This document shows, piece after piece, positions 35,875 through 46,977 of a DNA stretch of 64,000 nucleotides; position 1 is the first letter of the stretch, and every line of letters begins with the position of its first letter. Origin of the DNA: Capra hircus (lineage: Eukaryota; Chordata; Mammalia; Artiodactyla; Bovidae); the NCBI RefSeq assembly GCF_001704415.2, contig NC_030814.1, positions 70,735,121 to 70,799,120 on the forward strand, written 5' to 3'. The notes under the pieces were generated by a model that worked only from the letters and a program-made list of their open reading frames with translations, made no database searches and had not been told where the DNA came from. A program made the position numbers and the translations under genes.

Positions 35875-36843
35875 TCAAGGACATGTCTTCAGACTCAGAA
35901 TGATTTTCCTTTTCTCAACTACCATCTGAATGAATCCTTTCAGAGCCCTCTTTATGTCTTTATTTCTCAGACTGTAGGTGAAGGGGTTCAGCATGGGTGT
36001 GACCACAGTGTACATCACCGAGGCTGTTGCACTTGAGTGTGAGCTGTGGGTAGCAGCCGAGCTAAGGGACACTCCTAGGCTTGAACAATAATATAGGAAG
36101 ACAACTAACAGGTGAGACACACAGGTGGAGAATGCTTTATATTTCCCCTGAGGTGATGAGATTCCACGTATGGAGAACACTATCTTAGAGTAAGAGTAAA
36201 GAATACCAGCCAGGGGGCCACCACCCAACAGCACTGCTGTAAAATACATAATCATATCATTAAGGAGAGTGTCACAACAGGCAAGTAGTACAACCTGTTT
36301 GATTTCACAGAAAAAGTGGGGGATTTCCAAGTCTGTACAGAAGGACAGCTGTAACACCAGTAAGCTTTCTAACAAGGAGAGCAGGGCACTAGTGATCCAG
36401 CACACCAGCACCAGCAGCCCACAGAGCCAGGGGTTCATGATGACTGTGTAGTGCAGGGGGCGGCAGATGGCCAAGAAGCGGTCACAGGCCATCACAGTCA
36501 AAAGAAAATCATCCAGTGCTGCAAACAGCATGTAAAAATACATCTGGGTGATGCACCCTCCATAGGATATAACTCTGCTCTGGATCTGTATATTTATTAA
36601 CATCTTTAGGATGGTTGTGGTAGTGAAACAGATGTCAACAAAGGACAAGTTGGAGATGAAGAAGTACATGGGAGTGTGAAGATGGGAGTCTAAACTGACA
36701 GCCAGGATGATGAGCAGATTTCCAAACAAAGTGATCAGATACATGGAGAGGAACATTCCAAATATGAATGGTTGCAGTTCTGGTTCCACTGATAAACCCT
36801 GAAGAAGAAATCCTGAATTTTGTGTATCATTTCCTGGTACCAT
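35875..36843 (-). CDS. OR7A-like olfactory receptor, intact
   Basis: A 322-residue class II odorant receptor, a seven-helix G-protein-coupled receptor of olfactory neurons that would signal through G-olf; the ligand is unknown. The upstream ATG at 36891 is rejected: a splice acceptor (tttttatttctag) lies between it and 36843, so translation should start at MVPGNDTQ. Visible landmarks: NDT glycosylation site (5-7), GN at 41-42 in TM1, LHTPMYFF (55-62), disulphide Cys97 in [18 protein letters not shown] (119-127) at the end of TM3, EIPHFFCEI in loop 2, SYSKIV in TM5, [10 protein letters not shown] in TM6, and [19 protein letters not shown] in TM7. The usual MAYDR is MACDR and NPFIY is NPFTY, both mild departures. 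Strong resemblance to mammalian OR7A/OR7 receptors. It faces its broken copy (12588-13555) about 22 kb away. Confidence 0.95.
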   Translation of the reverse strand: MVPGNDTQNSGFLLQGLSVEPELQPFIFGMFLSMYLITLFGNLLIILAVSLDSHLHTPMYFFISNLSFVDICFTTTTILKMLINIQIQSRVISYGGCITQMYFYMLFAALDDFLLTVMACDRFLAICRPLHYTVIMNPWLCGLLVLVCWITSALLSLLESLLVLQLSFCTDLEIPHFFCEIKQVVLLACCDTLLNDMIMYFTAVLLGGGPLAGILYSYSKIVFSIRGISSPQGKYKAFSTCVSHLLVVFLYYCSSLGVSLSSAATHSSHSSATASVMYTVVTPMLNPFTYSLRNKDIKRALKGFIQMVVEKRKIILSLKTCP

Positions 36844-36864
36844 GTGCTGGTGTTGATGACTAGA
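36844..36864 (-). promoter_or_regulatory. Splice acceptor before the receptor coding exon
   Basis: On the minus strand the pyrimidine-rich tttttatttctag lies about 20 bases before the ATG, with the exon starting tcatcaacaccagcac. The same site, with one base changed, stands before the pseudogene at about 12559-12571. It supports a non-coding upstream exon and the downstream start codon. Confidence 0.6.
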
Positions 36865-37310
36865 AATAAAAACACATATATGAATTTGCACAGATGGGTA
36901 TTATTCATTTGAAATGCTACAATGTATAAAGTAAGTATATGTATTGAATATAATATATATACATACATACATGTATTGTCTGAATCCTCACATTTAAGGG
37001 ATGTTCTGTGACATCTCTGACTAGGAATTCTTTTAAAAAGAGAGGAAATATATGGTCTTGAGTGGGAAAAAATATCTGAAGTTCTCAAGTGATCCTAGAT
37101 TACAATGTGGAGAAATTTTTCAGACTTTCTCCCAAGGAATCATGCATTAAACCATTTTAATGAGAAATATTTTCATGCATTTGAGGAACATATGGTGAGT
37201 ACTGGCCATTTTCTAGGTTTTAGATGCTGAGAAACAAAAGCCAAAAATAAAAGGACAGTGAAAATATATAAGAAAATAAGTATCAGATATCATGTGACGT
37301 AGTGACACGT
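36865..37310 (-). other. 5' flank of the intact receptor gene
   Basis: AT-rich DNA homologous to 12042-12560. It contains a short atacatacatacatg run near 36960. No promoter element is assigned. Confidence 0.5.
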
Positions 37311-40300
37311 GAAGAAAGAAAAACAAGTATAAAAACAATGGATGAGGGCTTATTTATTACTGAGAGTTCAGTAAGATCTAAATACGATGAAGACAAAATT
37401 ACAAAGTTGATAATAGTTATTAATATATATGCATCTAAAACAGAGGAACTGACATGTCTAGTGCAGTTATTGAGACCTAAATGGAGAAAAGTGACAGCAA
37501 CACAGAGTACAGGATTTTATCACCCTGACCACAATGAATAGATCACTGAAACCTAAAGTCAACAGGAAACAATAGCCTTATATGAAACATTGGATCTGAA
37601 GGACATGATAGACTTTACACAGAGCGTTCCAAATACACATTCTTCTCAGGCGCAAATGGAAGCTTCTCAAGAATAGACCATATGTTGGAAAACAGTACAA
37701 GTCTTAACAAATTTAGACAACTGAAATTATAGCAAGCATTTCCTGATCATGATGATGTGAAACTACAAATCAACTATAAGGAAAAGCTGGAAAAATATAT
37801 GCACATGAAACAACATGCTACTTAACAGCAATTAGAATATTACAAATCAAAGGAGTAATAATATTTATGCATGCAAATGAAAATATGACATACTTAAATT
37901 TTTTTGATAAAAGAGAAGTAGTAATAAGAGGGCATGTGACAGTAATTCCTACCTACCTCAAGAAACAAGGAAGATCTAAACAATCTAACTTTACATCTAA
38001 AGGAAATAGAAAAAGAAGAACAAAGAGCCAGAAGTCAGTAAAAGAAAGAACATAATAAAAGTCAGAACAGCAATACATGAAGTGAAAATGATTAAGATGT
38101 TGGGGAAAAATCAATGATTTGGTTCGATCAAGCTGGTTCTTTGAAAAGAGAAACAAAGATAGACAAAACTTTACTAGATTCATCAAGAGAAAAGGAAAAA
38201 AAAAGAGTCTCTGATCAGTAAAATCAGAAATAGGGACTTCCCTAGTGGTCCAGTGGTAGAGACTTTCCTTTCTGTGCAGAGGGTATGGGTTCAATGTTTT
38301 GTCGTGGAACTAAGATCCCATATGCCTTGTGGCCAAAAAAACAAAACATAAAAACAAAAGCAATATTGTAACAAATTCAATAAAGACTTTAAAAACAGTC
38401 CACATCAAAAAAAAATCAGAAACAAAAGAACAGAAATAGCAATAAATACAATAGAAGTATAAAGAATTATGTGACTATTGTGAACAACTATAAGCCAATG
38501 AACTGGGCAAACTAGAAAAAATAAAATCTTAGACTCACACAACTATAGACTGAAGCTATACAAAATTTGAATAGACCAATTATTAGTACGGGTATTAAAG
38601 CAGTAATCAAAAAGCTCCTTAAAATGAAAGGTTTAGGAATACAATTTCAAGGGTGAATTCTACAAAACATTCAAAGATTTAATACTTATCCTCCCCAAAT
38701 TCTTCCCAAGAAATTAAAGAAGACCATCCTTACTAATTTTATGAGGCCAAATTTACCCTTATGCAAAAGCAGATCATGACAACAGGGAAAATAATAAAAT
38801 TATAGTCCACTATATCTGCTAAATGTAGAGCCAAAAGTCTCAACAAAATATTAGTTACTGAATACAACAAAACCTTAAAAGGACCACACACCGTATCAAG
38901 TGAGGCTTGTTCCTGGGATGCAAGTATAATATAACATCTGAAAGGTGATCAACATGGGAAACCACGAGAAACTAGTGAAGAACAAATATTATATCATCAA
39001 CTCACAGATGCAGAAAAGATGATGATGTTGAAAGGGTGTTCAAAAATTCAATACCCTTTTATGTTAAAAAAAACTCTCAATAAAGTGAATATAGAAGGAA
39101 TGTACCTCAGCATAATAAAAGTCATCTATGACAAACCCCTTAAAACATCAGAATCAATGCTAAAATACTAAGTGCTAGTTCCCTAAGGTCAAGAATGTGA
39201 CAAAAATGCCCACTCTCCCCATCTTTATTCAGGATAGTCTTGGAGTCCTAGTCAGAGCACTCAATCAATAAAATAAATAAAAGACAGTTGAATTAGGAAG
39301 GAAAAAGTAAAACTATCACTATTTGCAGATAACATGATTTTATATGTATAGAAAACCCTGAAACCATTAGAAATAATAAATATGGTGAAGTTAGAGGGTA
39401 TAAAATCAACATATAAAATTTTGTTTCTATGCACTAACTGTGACCTAAAAGAAAAATAAATTAAGAATACTATCCTATTTAAAATTGCAAAAAAAAATTA
39501 TAAAAAATCAACTCAGAATAGATTAAATTCTTGAATATTAGACCTGAGAAACCATAAAACTTCCAGAAGAAAACACAGACTATCACTTCAGGTCCATTAG
39601 AATGGCTGTTACCAAAAACAAAAACAAGAAATAACAAGTGTTGAAGAGGATGGGGAGAAAAGGGAAACCTTGTACACTATTGGCGGGAATGTAAATTGGT
39701 GGTGCTACTATAAAAAATAGTATGGAGGTTGCTTAAATTTTAAAAATAAAACTACTGCATCATTTAATAATTCTACTTCTGGATATTTATGCCCCTCCCT
39801 CCAAAAACAACCCTCAAATGCTAATTTGAAAAGATATATGCACGCCAATATTAACTACAGCATTATTTACAATAGCCAAGATATGGAAGCAACCTGAGTG
39901 TGTATTGACAGATGAATGGATAAAGAAGTTGTGGTATGTATCTACAATGGAATATTGCTTGGCTAAAATAAAAGAACTATTGACATTTTTTGACAAAGGT
40001 CCATCTAGACCTCGAGGGTATGATGGAAGGAAATAAGTCAGAGGCAAAAAGACAGACACTATATGATTTCAGTCATGTGTGGTATATGAGAAAGGAAAAA
40101 AAAACATTAAATAAATGAACAAACTAATTCACATAAAAAGAAACACTTAGATATAGAGAACAGAATAGTTCCCAGAGCAGAGAAGAGGGGGAGGTAAAAT
40201 GGATAAAGAAGGACAACTATGTGGTGATAGGTGGAAACTAATATTTTGGTAGTGAATACAGTGTAGTAGAACTCAAAATATAATGTTGCATATGTGAAAA

Positions 40301-40345
40301 CTACATAATGTTATAAACCAAGGTCACTTCAATTAAAAAAAGAAT
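37311..40345 (+). mobile_element. Older L1 ORF2 to 3' end, right arm
   Basis: About 3 kb of degenerate plus-strand L1: endonuclease region (about 37400-37800), reverse transcriptase (actatcactatttgcagat near 39310), C-terminus near 39650-39960 (tggatttgaatattgc-type text) and a 3' end near 40340. It is the counterpart of the minus-strand L1 at 11086-12041 as far as about 38985; beyond that the left arm has the younger L1. A CHR SINE sits at 38231-38412. Confidence 0.8.
38231..38412 (+). mobile_element. CHR-type tRNA-Glu SINE with target duplication
   Basis: Starts tagggacttccctagtgg, contains cgtggaactaagatccca and ends in an A-rich tail. Flanked by aaatcagaaa at 38221-38230 and 38413-38422, a perfect 10-bp duplication. 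The left arm lacks the whole surrounding 580-bp segment. Confidence 0.88.
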
Positions 40346-40929
40346 GTAGAAATAGCACACAGTTCCAATTGATAATTCTCTTAAGGACATGTCAACATGG
40401 AGATCTATATTTGTATGCCCATTTGATGTCTAGTATTTAAGGAAACATAAAAAAGATTCAAAAATGGAAAATGAGAGAAGAGATCTACACATCAGAGATA
40501 AAATGATCTAGAATGCTCAGGTAGTTTCTGAGAGATTATGATGAGAGGGACTTTCTTCTGGTTCTGGCAGCATTCCAAACCATATCCCCTAAAGGCATAG
40601 AATACCCAATAAAAGGATGGGGGAAATTCACAATTTATTCTCCAGAGAAACAAGGAATATTTTATAATGTTACAACCTTTTACTGATTAAATATTCTGTT
40701 AGATAAATTCACTTAGGAAATAAATTATCAATTTACAACAGAAAATATACAAGGTAAAATAACCATTGAACATTTTTAAAGATGAAAGAAGAAAATATGA
40801 GAGATTTTTTTAAATGGTATTATATGCAAATTTGGGGCGTCAGAAAACTGAGCTTTTGAATCCTGGATCTATCACATGCTAATTGCTTTTCCATGAGAAG
40901 CCAACTGAACCACTGTAAGTGTTAATATT
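40346..40929. other. Unassigned intergenic sequence
   Basis: AT-rich, about 580 bases, with no repeat family or exon that I recognise. Confidence 0.4.
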
Positions 40930-40950
40930 TTCTTTTCTTTCTTTATTTTT

Positions 40951-41073
40951 AAGCCTACAGCACCCAGTATTCCCAGGTGGTTTTCCATCATCCAAGTACT
41001 AACCAGTCCTAACCCTGCTTAGCTTCTGAGATCATAAGAGATCAGGTACATTTTGTATGGTATTACCATTGGC
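40951..41073 (-). pseudogene. 5S rRNA pseudogene (retrotransposed)
   Basis: The plus strand reads as the reverse complement of 5S rRNA: aagcctacagcaccc at the 3' end, tattcccaggtgg, catccaagtactaaccag, ccctgcttagcttctgagat, then gtatggtatt near the 5' end. About 123 bases against the usual 121, with perhaps a fifth of positions changed. On the minus strand the RNA 3' end is followed by an A-rich tail (reverse of 40930-40950), which points to reverse transcription by a LINE rather than local rDNA duplication. The internal promoter region (A box and C box) carries several changes, so expression is unlikely. Confidence 0.88.
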
Positions 41074-41344
41074 TAATAATTCTCTTTCAAATAGTAAGCA
41101 GAACAATATTTGACTTTCTGTTAAACTTTTTACACTCTCTCAGGAAGCTTAACCATAATAATGCTCCTGTGTATAACCCGACCCTGAACACTGCTATTTT
41201 GATTATGAGTATTAAATCTTTGACCAAAGGGTTTGGTGGTTTTGAGCTCACATATTTACCTAAATGATATATTAATGATCACTTATGTAAAACACATTCG
41301 GTATGTTAACATTATAAAATAAAGTTCCATTAAAAATATATATT
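41074..41344. other. Unassigned intergenic sequence
   Basis: About 270 bases between the 5S pseudogene and a SINE. Nothing recognised. Confidence 0.4.
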
Positions 41345-41690
41345 GGGGGCTTCCCTCACGGCTCAGTGGTAAAGAATCTGCTTGCCAATGCAGGAGACAG
41401 TTTCAATCCCTGGTCTGGGAAGATAGTCCACATGCCGTGGAGCAACTAAACCGATGTATCACAACTACTGAGCCTGCGCTCTAGAGCTCAGAAACCACAA
41501 CCCCTGAGTCCATGCACCGCAACTGCTGAAGCCTGCAGGCCCTGGAGCCAGTGCGCTCCAACAAGAGAACTCACTGCCGTGAGAAGCCCTCTCATGCACA
41601 ACTAGACAGCAGCTCTGCTCACCACAGCTAGAGAAGAGCCCGCACAGCGACGAGGAGCCAGCGCGGCCAAAAATAAACAAACAAACGTTT
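41345..41690 (+). mobile_element. CHR-type tRNA-Glu SINE (ART2-like), long form
   Basis: Starts gggggcttccctcacggctc and continues through ctggtctgggaagatagtcc, gtggagcaactaaaccgatg and cacaactactgagcctgcgc to the end ggccaaaaataaacaaacaaac. Typical long CHR-1-like ruminant SINE. The minus frame 41770-41465 is antisense noise. Confidence 0.88.
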
Positions 41691-41959
41691 AAATTACTAA
41701 AATTTTTTAAGAAACAAATAGTGAGCAGAGTAGTATCCATTGTCTGGAGGTGCTTGACATATTTATTCAATGTACGTAAAAATCTCAGAATAGTTCCTTT
41801 CTGGCAATAAATGAAAGGTATTTAACTGCTAATGAGATGTGCCTGATTTTTTTCTTCTACTTTTCGAATGTCACCATTGCTTCCCCACCTCTAGATAGTA
41901 AAGCTTGTTAGCAAAATCTTTTCTTATATTAAGTACAATTTGTTTCCCATATGAATAAC

Positions 41960-42560
41960 CAATTTTGGGGTGCTCCAAAATCACTGCAGATGGTGATTGA
42001 AGTCATAAAATTAAAAGACACTCGCTTCTTGGAAGAAAAGCTATGACCAACCTAGACAGCATATTAAAAAGCAGAGACGTTATTTTGCCAACAAAGGTCC
42101 GTCTAGTCAAGGCTATGGTTTTCCAGTAGTCATGTATGGATGTGAGAGTTGGACCATAAAGAAAGCTGAATGCTGAAGAATTGATGCTTTTGAAATGCAG
42201 TGTTGGAGAAGACTCTTGAGAGTCCCTTGGACTGCAAAGAGATCCAACCAGTCCATCCTAAAGGAATTCAGTCCTGCGTATTCATTGGAAGGACTGATGC
42301 TGGAGCTAAAGCTCCAATACTTTGGCCACCTGATGTGAAGAACTGACTCATTGGAAAAGACCGTGATGCTGGGAAAGATTGAAGACAGGAGGAGAAGGGG
42401 ACGACAGAGGATGAGATGGCTAGATGGCATCACTGACTCGATGGACATGAGTATGAGCAAGCTCTGGGAGTTGGTGATGGACAGGGAAGCCTGGAGTGCT
42501 GGAGTCCATGGGGTAGCAAAGAGTCAGACACACCTGAGCAACTAAACTGAACTGAACTGA
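41960..42560 (+). mobile_element. BovB 3' fragment
   Basis: About 600 bp from ggggtgctccaaaatcactg to a tail with aactaaactgaactgaactga. The C-terminal frame is broken by several stops. Confidence 0.92.
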
Positions 42561-43499
42561 GACAACTGTCAATTCTTTGCCTTGGGAGATGATGTTGCGA
42601 AGTAATTCATCTCCCTTAGTCTGAGTCTTTCTAATAAACATACAAATATGTTCAATTTCATGCCATCAAATATTTAAAGAGTAACTTCAGTTCAGTGCAC
42701 AAGTCTTCAAACTTGATACTCTAGTCTACAATTCCCCTTAACTGTAAACCTCCTCAACTGTGTTTTAATTTTACTGGAACCATTTTATGCTTCTTTTCCT
42801 TCTTTGTCCTCATTGAACTGAACTTCCTTCCCCGCTATTAGTTACAACAGTGACCCTCATATTTCTGAGCTGAAAAGACATTTCTTTTATATATATGTAA
42901 ATCAATTATAGATGAATTAGTCTACCTAACAAAGAAACATGACAATCTCTTATCTCAGGGCTAGGGTTGTTTGGATCTCAGGTGAACTTGGGTAAACATT
43001 TTCAGGTTCATTTCTCTCTGAACCTTTCTTCACATACCTACTGAGTTCTCAGATGTACCTGGGTAATGTCTCTAACAGGAGAATCTCTGTGCCGATGTCT
43101 GAATTACTCTGGGTGTTTGATGATGGAAGTTGAAGCTCTGTTCCCAAACAGGCCAGTAGGAAGGACTAAAACATTGGTTTCTGAGCCACAATAGGGACTC
43201 CAAACGCAACAACCGAGTCCTTCAGTACCAGGGATTCACACACTGTGGGGCTGTCGTAGAAGTAGTTATAGCTCCCTAGGCTGCTCATTAGGCACTGTTT
43301 CCATTGTTACCCCCACCTCTGAGCACATGAATTCCCTGTGGGAACACTGGTCTGAACACAAAATGATTCCTGTTCATTCTCTGTTCCCAGGAGATCAGAT
43401 TAGAAGTCAGGTGAATCTAGTCTTTATTCTTCCTTCTCCATGAACTCTCCTGCATTCCACAAGTTTCACCTGTTTACAGCTTATTGAGAGAATTAATTC
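42561..43499. other. Unassigned intergenic sequence, about 0.9 kb
   Basis: No recognised repeat or exon. It lies directly before an LTR-like block and could be decayed retroviral DNA, but I see no coding motif. Confidence 0.35.
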
Positions 43500-44130
43500 T
43501 TATGTAGATTGATAAGGAGTCTGGTACCCTCGAGGAGGAGAAAGGGGTCCGGAGGAGAAAAGGACAAACTTTTTTTCTACATTTCTGCCTCTTAGTCACA
43601 GAAGACATTTTTTTCTTAAACTCTGAGTTGCTATGGCAACAAACTACTTCTTCTACGACTAAATTTCTTTAAGCCCAGAGCTATTGATTACACAACAAAA
43701 TAACTCCTCTTGCTCAAGGGTATGTTTTTTCTTAAGCTTCATACTAATGATTATATAACAACAATGTATCTTGCTTGAGAACATGTTTCTCCTTCTTAAG
43801 AACCTTCTGACTAATTCTGTTATCTTAAGATGTATGCTGTGGGAGTGGATCTGGTAAGACCTTTCCAACTTTGAAACATTCTTTTGATCTATTGTTAGTA
43901 ACCAATTGAAAAAACTATATAGCTCCCTTGCTAAAGACTAGTGATGGGGCACTCTCTGCCCTCTTCTGAGGTCTGTGTTAGAAGCTTTCTCTATCCCTTT
44001 TTCACTGTAATAAAACTTTTGCCATATGAAACTCTGAAGCCACGTCTCTGGTTTCTTAGTGAAATTCTGTCCTTTGCAGATCACAAGTCTGACCCAGTTC
44101 ACCATTAAGTTATCATTATCCCAACCTTGA
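43500..44130 (+). mobile_element. ERV1-like LTR
   Basis: Has the shape of a class I LTR 3' half: gaggagaaaaggac-type U3 text (43552-43564), cactctctgccctcttctg, then ctgtaataaaacttttgcc with AATAAA at 44009-44014, then a pyrimidine-rich U5. Boundaries and target duplication were not resolved. Confidence 0.55.
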
Positions 44131-44639
44131 GTTACTGTTTCTTCCAAATCTGAGACTGATTACCTGTATTTACTAGGTCCCATGAACTTCAAAAGTATTG
44201 ACTTGTGACAGGGATATCTGCCAATATCTCTAGAAAATTAGTATTCCTCTCCTCAACAAGAAACCTATGTGTACATAAATTAACCAAATATAAAGGACTC
44301 AGTTGATTAAAACAATAACAACAAAAAACTCTTTATCTTTTTCACAAATGGGGAAATGGGTATAAAAGTACTATAACTTCACTATAGAAAGGGAAAGGAC
44401 TCCTAGAGACAATTTACAGTGGAGAAAATATGTATCCAACAAACCCATAAATACATTCAGCTTCACAGATAACAAAATAAATGGAAAGTAAACATAAAAT
44501 TTCCTTTCATGTGAACACCCACAATGAGATGTGTGTCTCAAGAACTGTTGTTGCAAGAATACATTTTCCAGCATTCCTTGGACTGGGTTTTCCTCATTAA
44601 TATGCAAACAGTCAAATATGCTCTGTCTAAAAAACCAAG
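44131..44639. other. Unassigned intergenic sequence
   Basis: About 510 bases between an LTR-like block and a BovB. It supplies the first 38 or so residues of the long chimeric frame that starts at 44524. No family recognised. Confidence 0.4.
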
Positions 44640-45590
44640 AGTGTTCCAGAAAAACATCTATTTCTGCTTTATTGATTATGCCAAAGCCTTTGACTGTGTG
44701 GATCACAATAAACTGTGGAAAATTCTGAAAGAGATGGGAATACCGGACCACCTGACCTGCCTCTTGAGAAATCTGTATGCAGGTCAGGAAGCAACAGTTA
44801 GAACTGGACATGGAACAACAGACTGGTTTCAAATAGGAAAAGGAGTACGTCAAGGCTGCATATTGTTACCCTGCTTACTTAACTTCTATGCAGAGTACAT
44901 CATGAGAAACACTGGACTAGAAGAAACACAAGCTGGAATCAAGATTGCCAGGAGAAATATCAATAACCTCAGATATGCAGATGACACCACCCTTATGGCA
45001 GAAAGTGAAGAGGAACCAAAAGGCCTCTTGATGAAAGTGAAAGTGGAGAGCGAAAAAGTTGGCTTAAAGCTCAGCATTCAGAAAACAAAGATCATGGCAT
45101 CTGGTCCCATCACTTCATGGCAAATAGATGGGGAAACAGAGGAAACAGTGTCAGACTTTATTTTGGGGGGCTCCAAAATCACTGCAGATGATGACTGCAG
45201 CCGTGAAATTAAAAGACACTTACTCCTTGGAAAAAAAGTTATGACCAACCTAGATAGCATATTCAAAAGCAGAGACATTACTTTGCTGACTAAGGTCCGT
45301 CTAGTCAAGGCTATGGTTTTTCCAGTGGTCATGTATGGATGTGAGAGTTGGACTGTGAAGAAAGCTGAGCGCCGAAGAACTGATGCTTTTGAACTGTGTT
45401 GTTGGAGAAAACTCTTGAGAGTCCCTTGCACTGCAAGTAGATCCAACCAGTCCATTCTGAAGGAGATCAGCCCTGGGATTTCTTTGGAAGGAATGATGCT
45501 AAAGCTGAAACTCCAGTACTTTGGCCACTTCATGGGAAGAGTTGACTCATTGTATAATACTGTGATGGTGGGAGGGATTGGGGGCAGGAG
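44640..45590 (+). mobile_element. BovB with the longest open reverse-transcriptase frame
   Basis: The frame 44524-45612 (362 aa) is uninterrupted across about 950 bp of BovB: FCFIDYAKAFDCVDHNKLWK, a QGCILLPCLLN motif, NNLRYADDTTLMAESEEE with YADD intact, then ESWTVKKAERR and a CWRKLLRVPCTASRS-type segment. The endonuclease and the N-terminal fingers are missing, and the 3' part stops at about 45590, before the usual tail. It is therefore truncated at both ends and not autonomous. The N-terminal residues come from non-BovB flank. Confidence 0.92.
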
Positions 45591-46970
45591 ACCTGGGAAT
45601 GACCATTCCTAGCACCATGGGACAAAAATGGTCATGTAATGCCCCCAAACCAAGGTCAGATTCATGACCTTGAAGGGGCTCTGCCAATTTGAAATTGGTA
45701 CTTGCCAATATCTTTACAAAGTTTAAATCATGGCAGCTGAAGCTGCTCACCTTCAACACTCCCTGAAAGGAATTCAGGGTGGAAATTAGGAATGAGGCAC
45801 TCTGTGCTCTGGAAAAACTGCCTGAAGAGGTCTTCAGATAGTTAGACACTTTCAGGAGATTTTTATGAGCCTTGATTCTTGCATCTTCTCATACCCAGAG
45901 AAACACTAACATTATTGACAGGGACAGTTGCTTTGGCTATTAAGGAAAAATTAGAGTTAAAGTCAAAATAGAGTAGCTATGAAAATAAGTAGGTGACACT
46001 ATGGTGTGATTTCAGACAAGTCCTTGTATTGTTAAGAACTTGAGTTTTCTGAGCTGTGTCAGACTTAAGATGCCATCAGACATTCTAAAAACAAAAGCTG
46101 CCATCAGCAGGTGATTACAGCCTTATTTTTTAAAAGTCTTTTCTTGTAACTCTTATATATTGTGACAATGAAATTGCTCTGGATCATATGTTGGGGGGGG
46201 AAATGCATAATGACCAATAGCCACATTAAGGGTTAAGACCTACGTAGACAAACCTAGATAACTGGCTACCCGGCTACAAGTCTTCTCCTAAATTAAGATT
46301 CAGGCTTAAATCTTCGGCTTAACTTTTTCTATTTTGTCTATTAATGTTCAGGTTGCCATTCCTTCAATTACTTCTGAGTCCATTCTTTTGGAGAGGATGG
46401 CCCAAGCACTGACCCTGCCTGGACCACAATCAAAACTGTCACCAAACATAACTTGGTTCTTATTCTCTCTTTGACCCCTAGTTACAACAACTCTTTTACT
46501 GATTTATAACCTCTGTTTGTTTTTTAAATATCTGTTAAGTTTTATCTCCCTCAGATGACAACAGATTTACATGAAGATAATTATGATGCAGAAAGAAAAC
46601 CCATGCCCCAAAAAGATTACAGCTATTCCTCTGAACAGATCCTGCAGGAATAACCACAAAAGGCATCCTGGGGCCCCTTAATAAAACAGGGTGAAAGCTC
46701 TGTGACCCTAACTAAGTAGGGTCTATGAGCACAAGACTGTCCATCTGTCCTTCATAACCTCAATTAAGATTTCTTGGGGTTCATGTCTCTCAAGGAATAC
46801 TTGAAGTAGGAGATAGATGGGCCACTGGGCTAAACAGCTGGTGATTATCAAACAAAGCAAAACTGAAGTTTTGTCCTCAGCCAGATAAGAACAACACCTA
46901 GTTCCCTTCCTCCATTGATATGGAGGGAATACACTGACAGGGGGGAATTTGTTGCAGTGAAAAGGGAAAA
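45591..46970. other. Unassigned block, possibly decayed retroviral interior
   Basis: About 1.4 kb with no open frame of note beyond 45849-45547 (minus, unrecognised). It starts exactly where the BovB is cut off and ends at a purine-rich stretch (agggaaaaagaggaatgag, about 46964-46982) that could be a polypurine tract before the LTR-like sequence that follows. Contains a run of 9 G near 46192-46200. The ERV reading is inference only. Confidence 0.35.
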
Positions 46971-46977
46971 AGAGGAA

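Noticed and set aside
36891..36891. Start codon of the receptor 16 codons upstream
   Set aside because: A splice acceptor lies between it and MVPGNDTQ, and the extra residues are not found in OR7 proteins.
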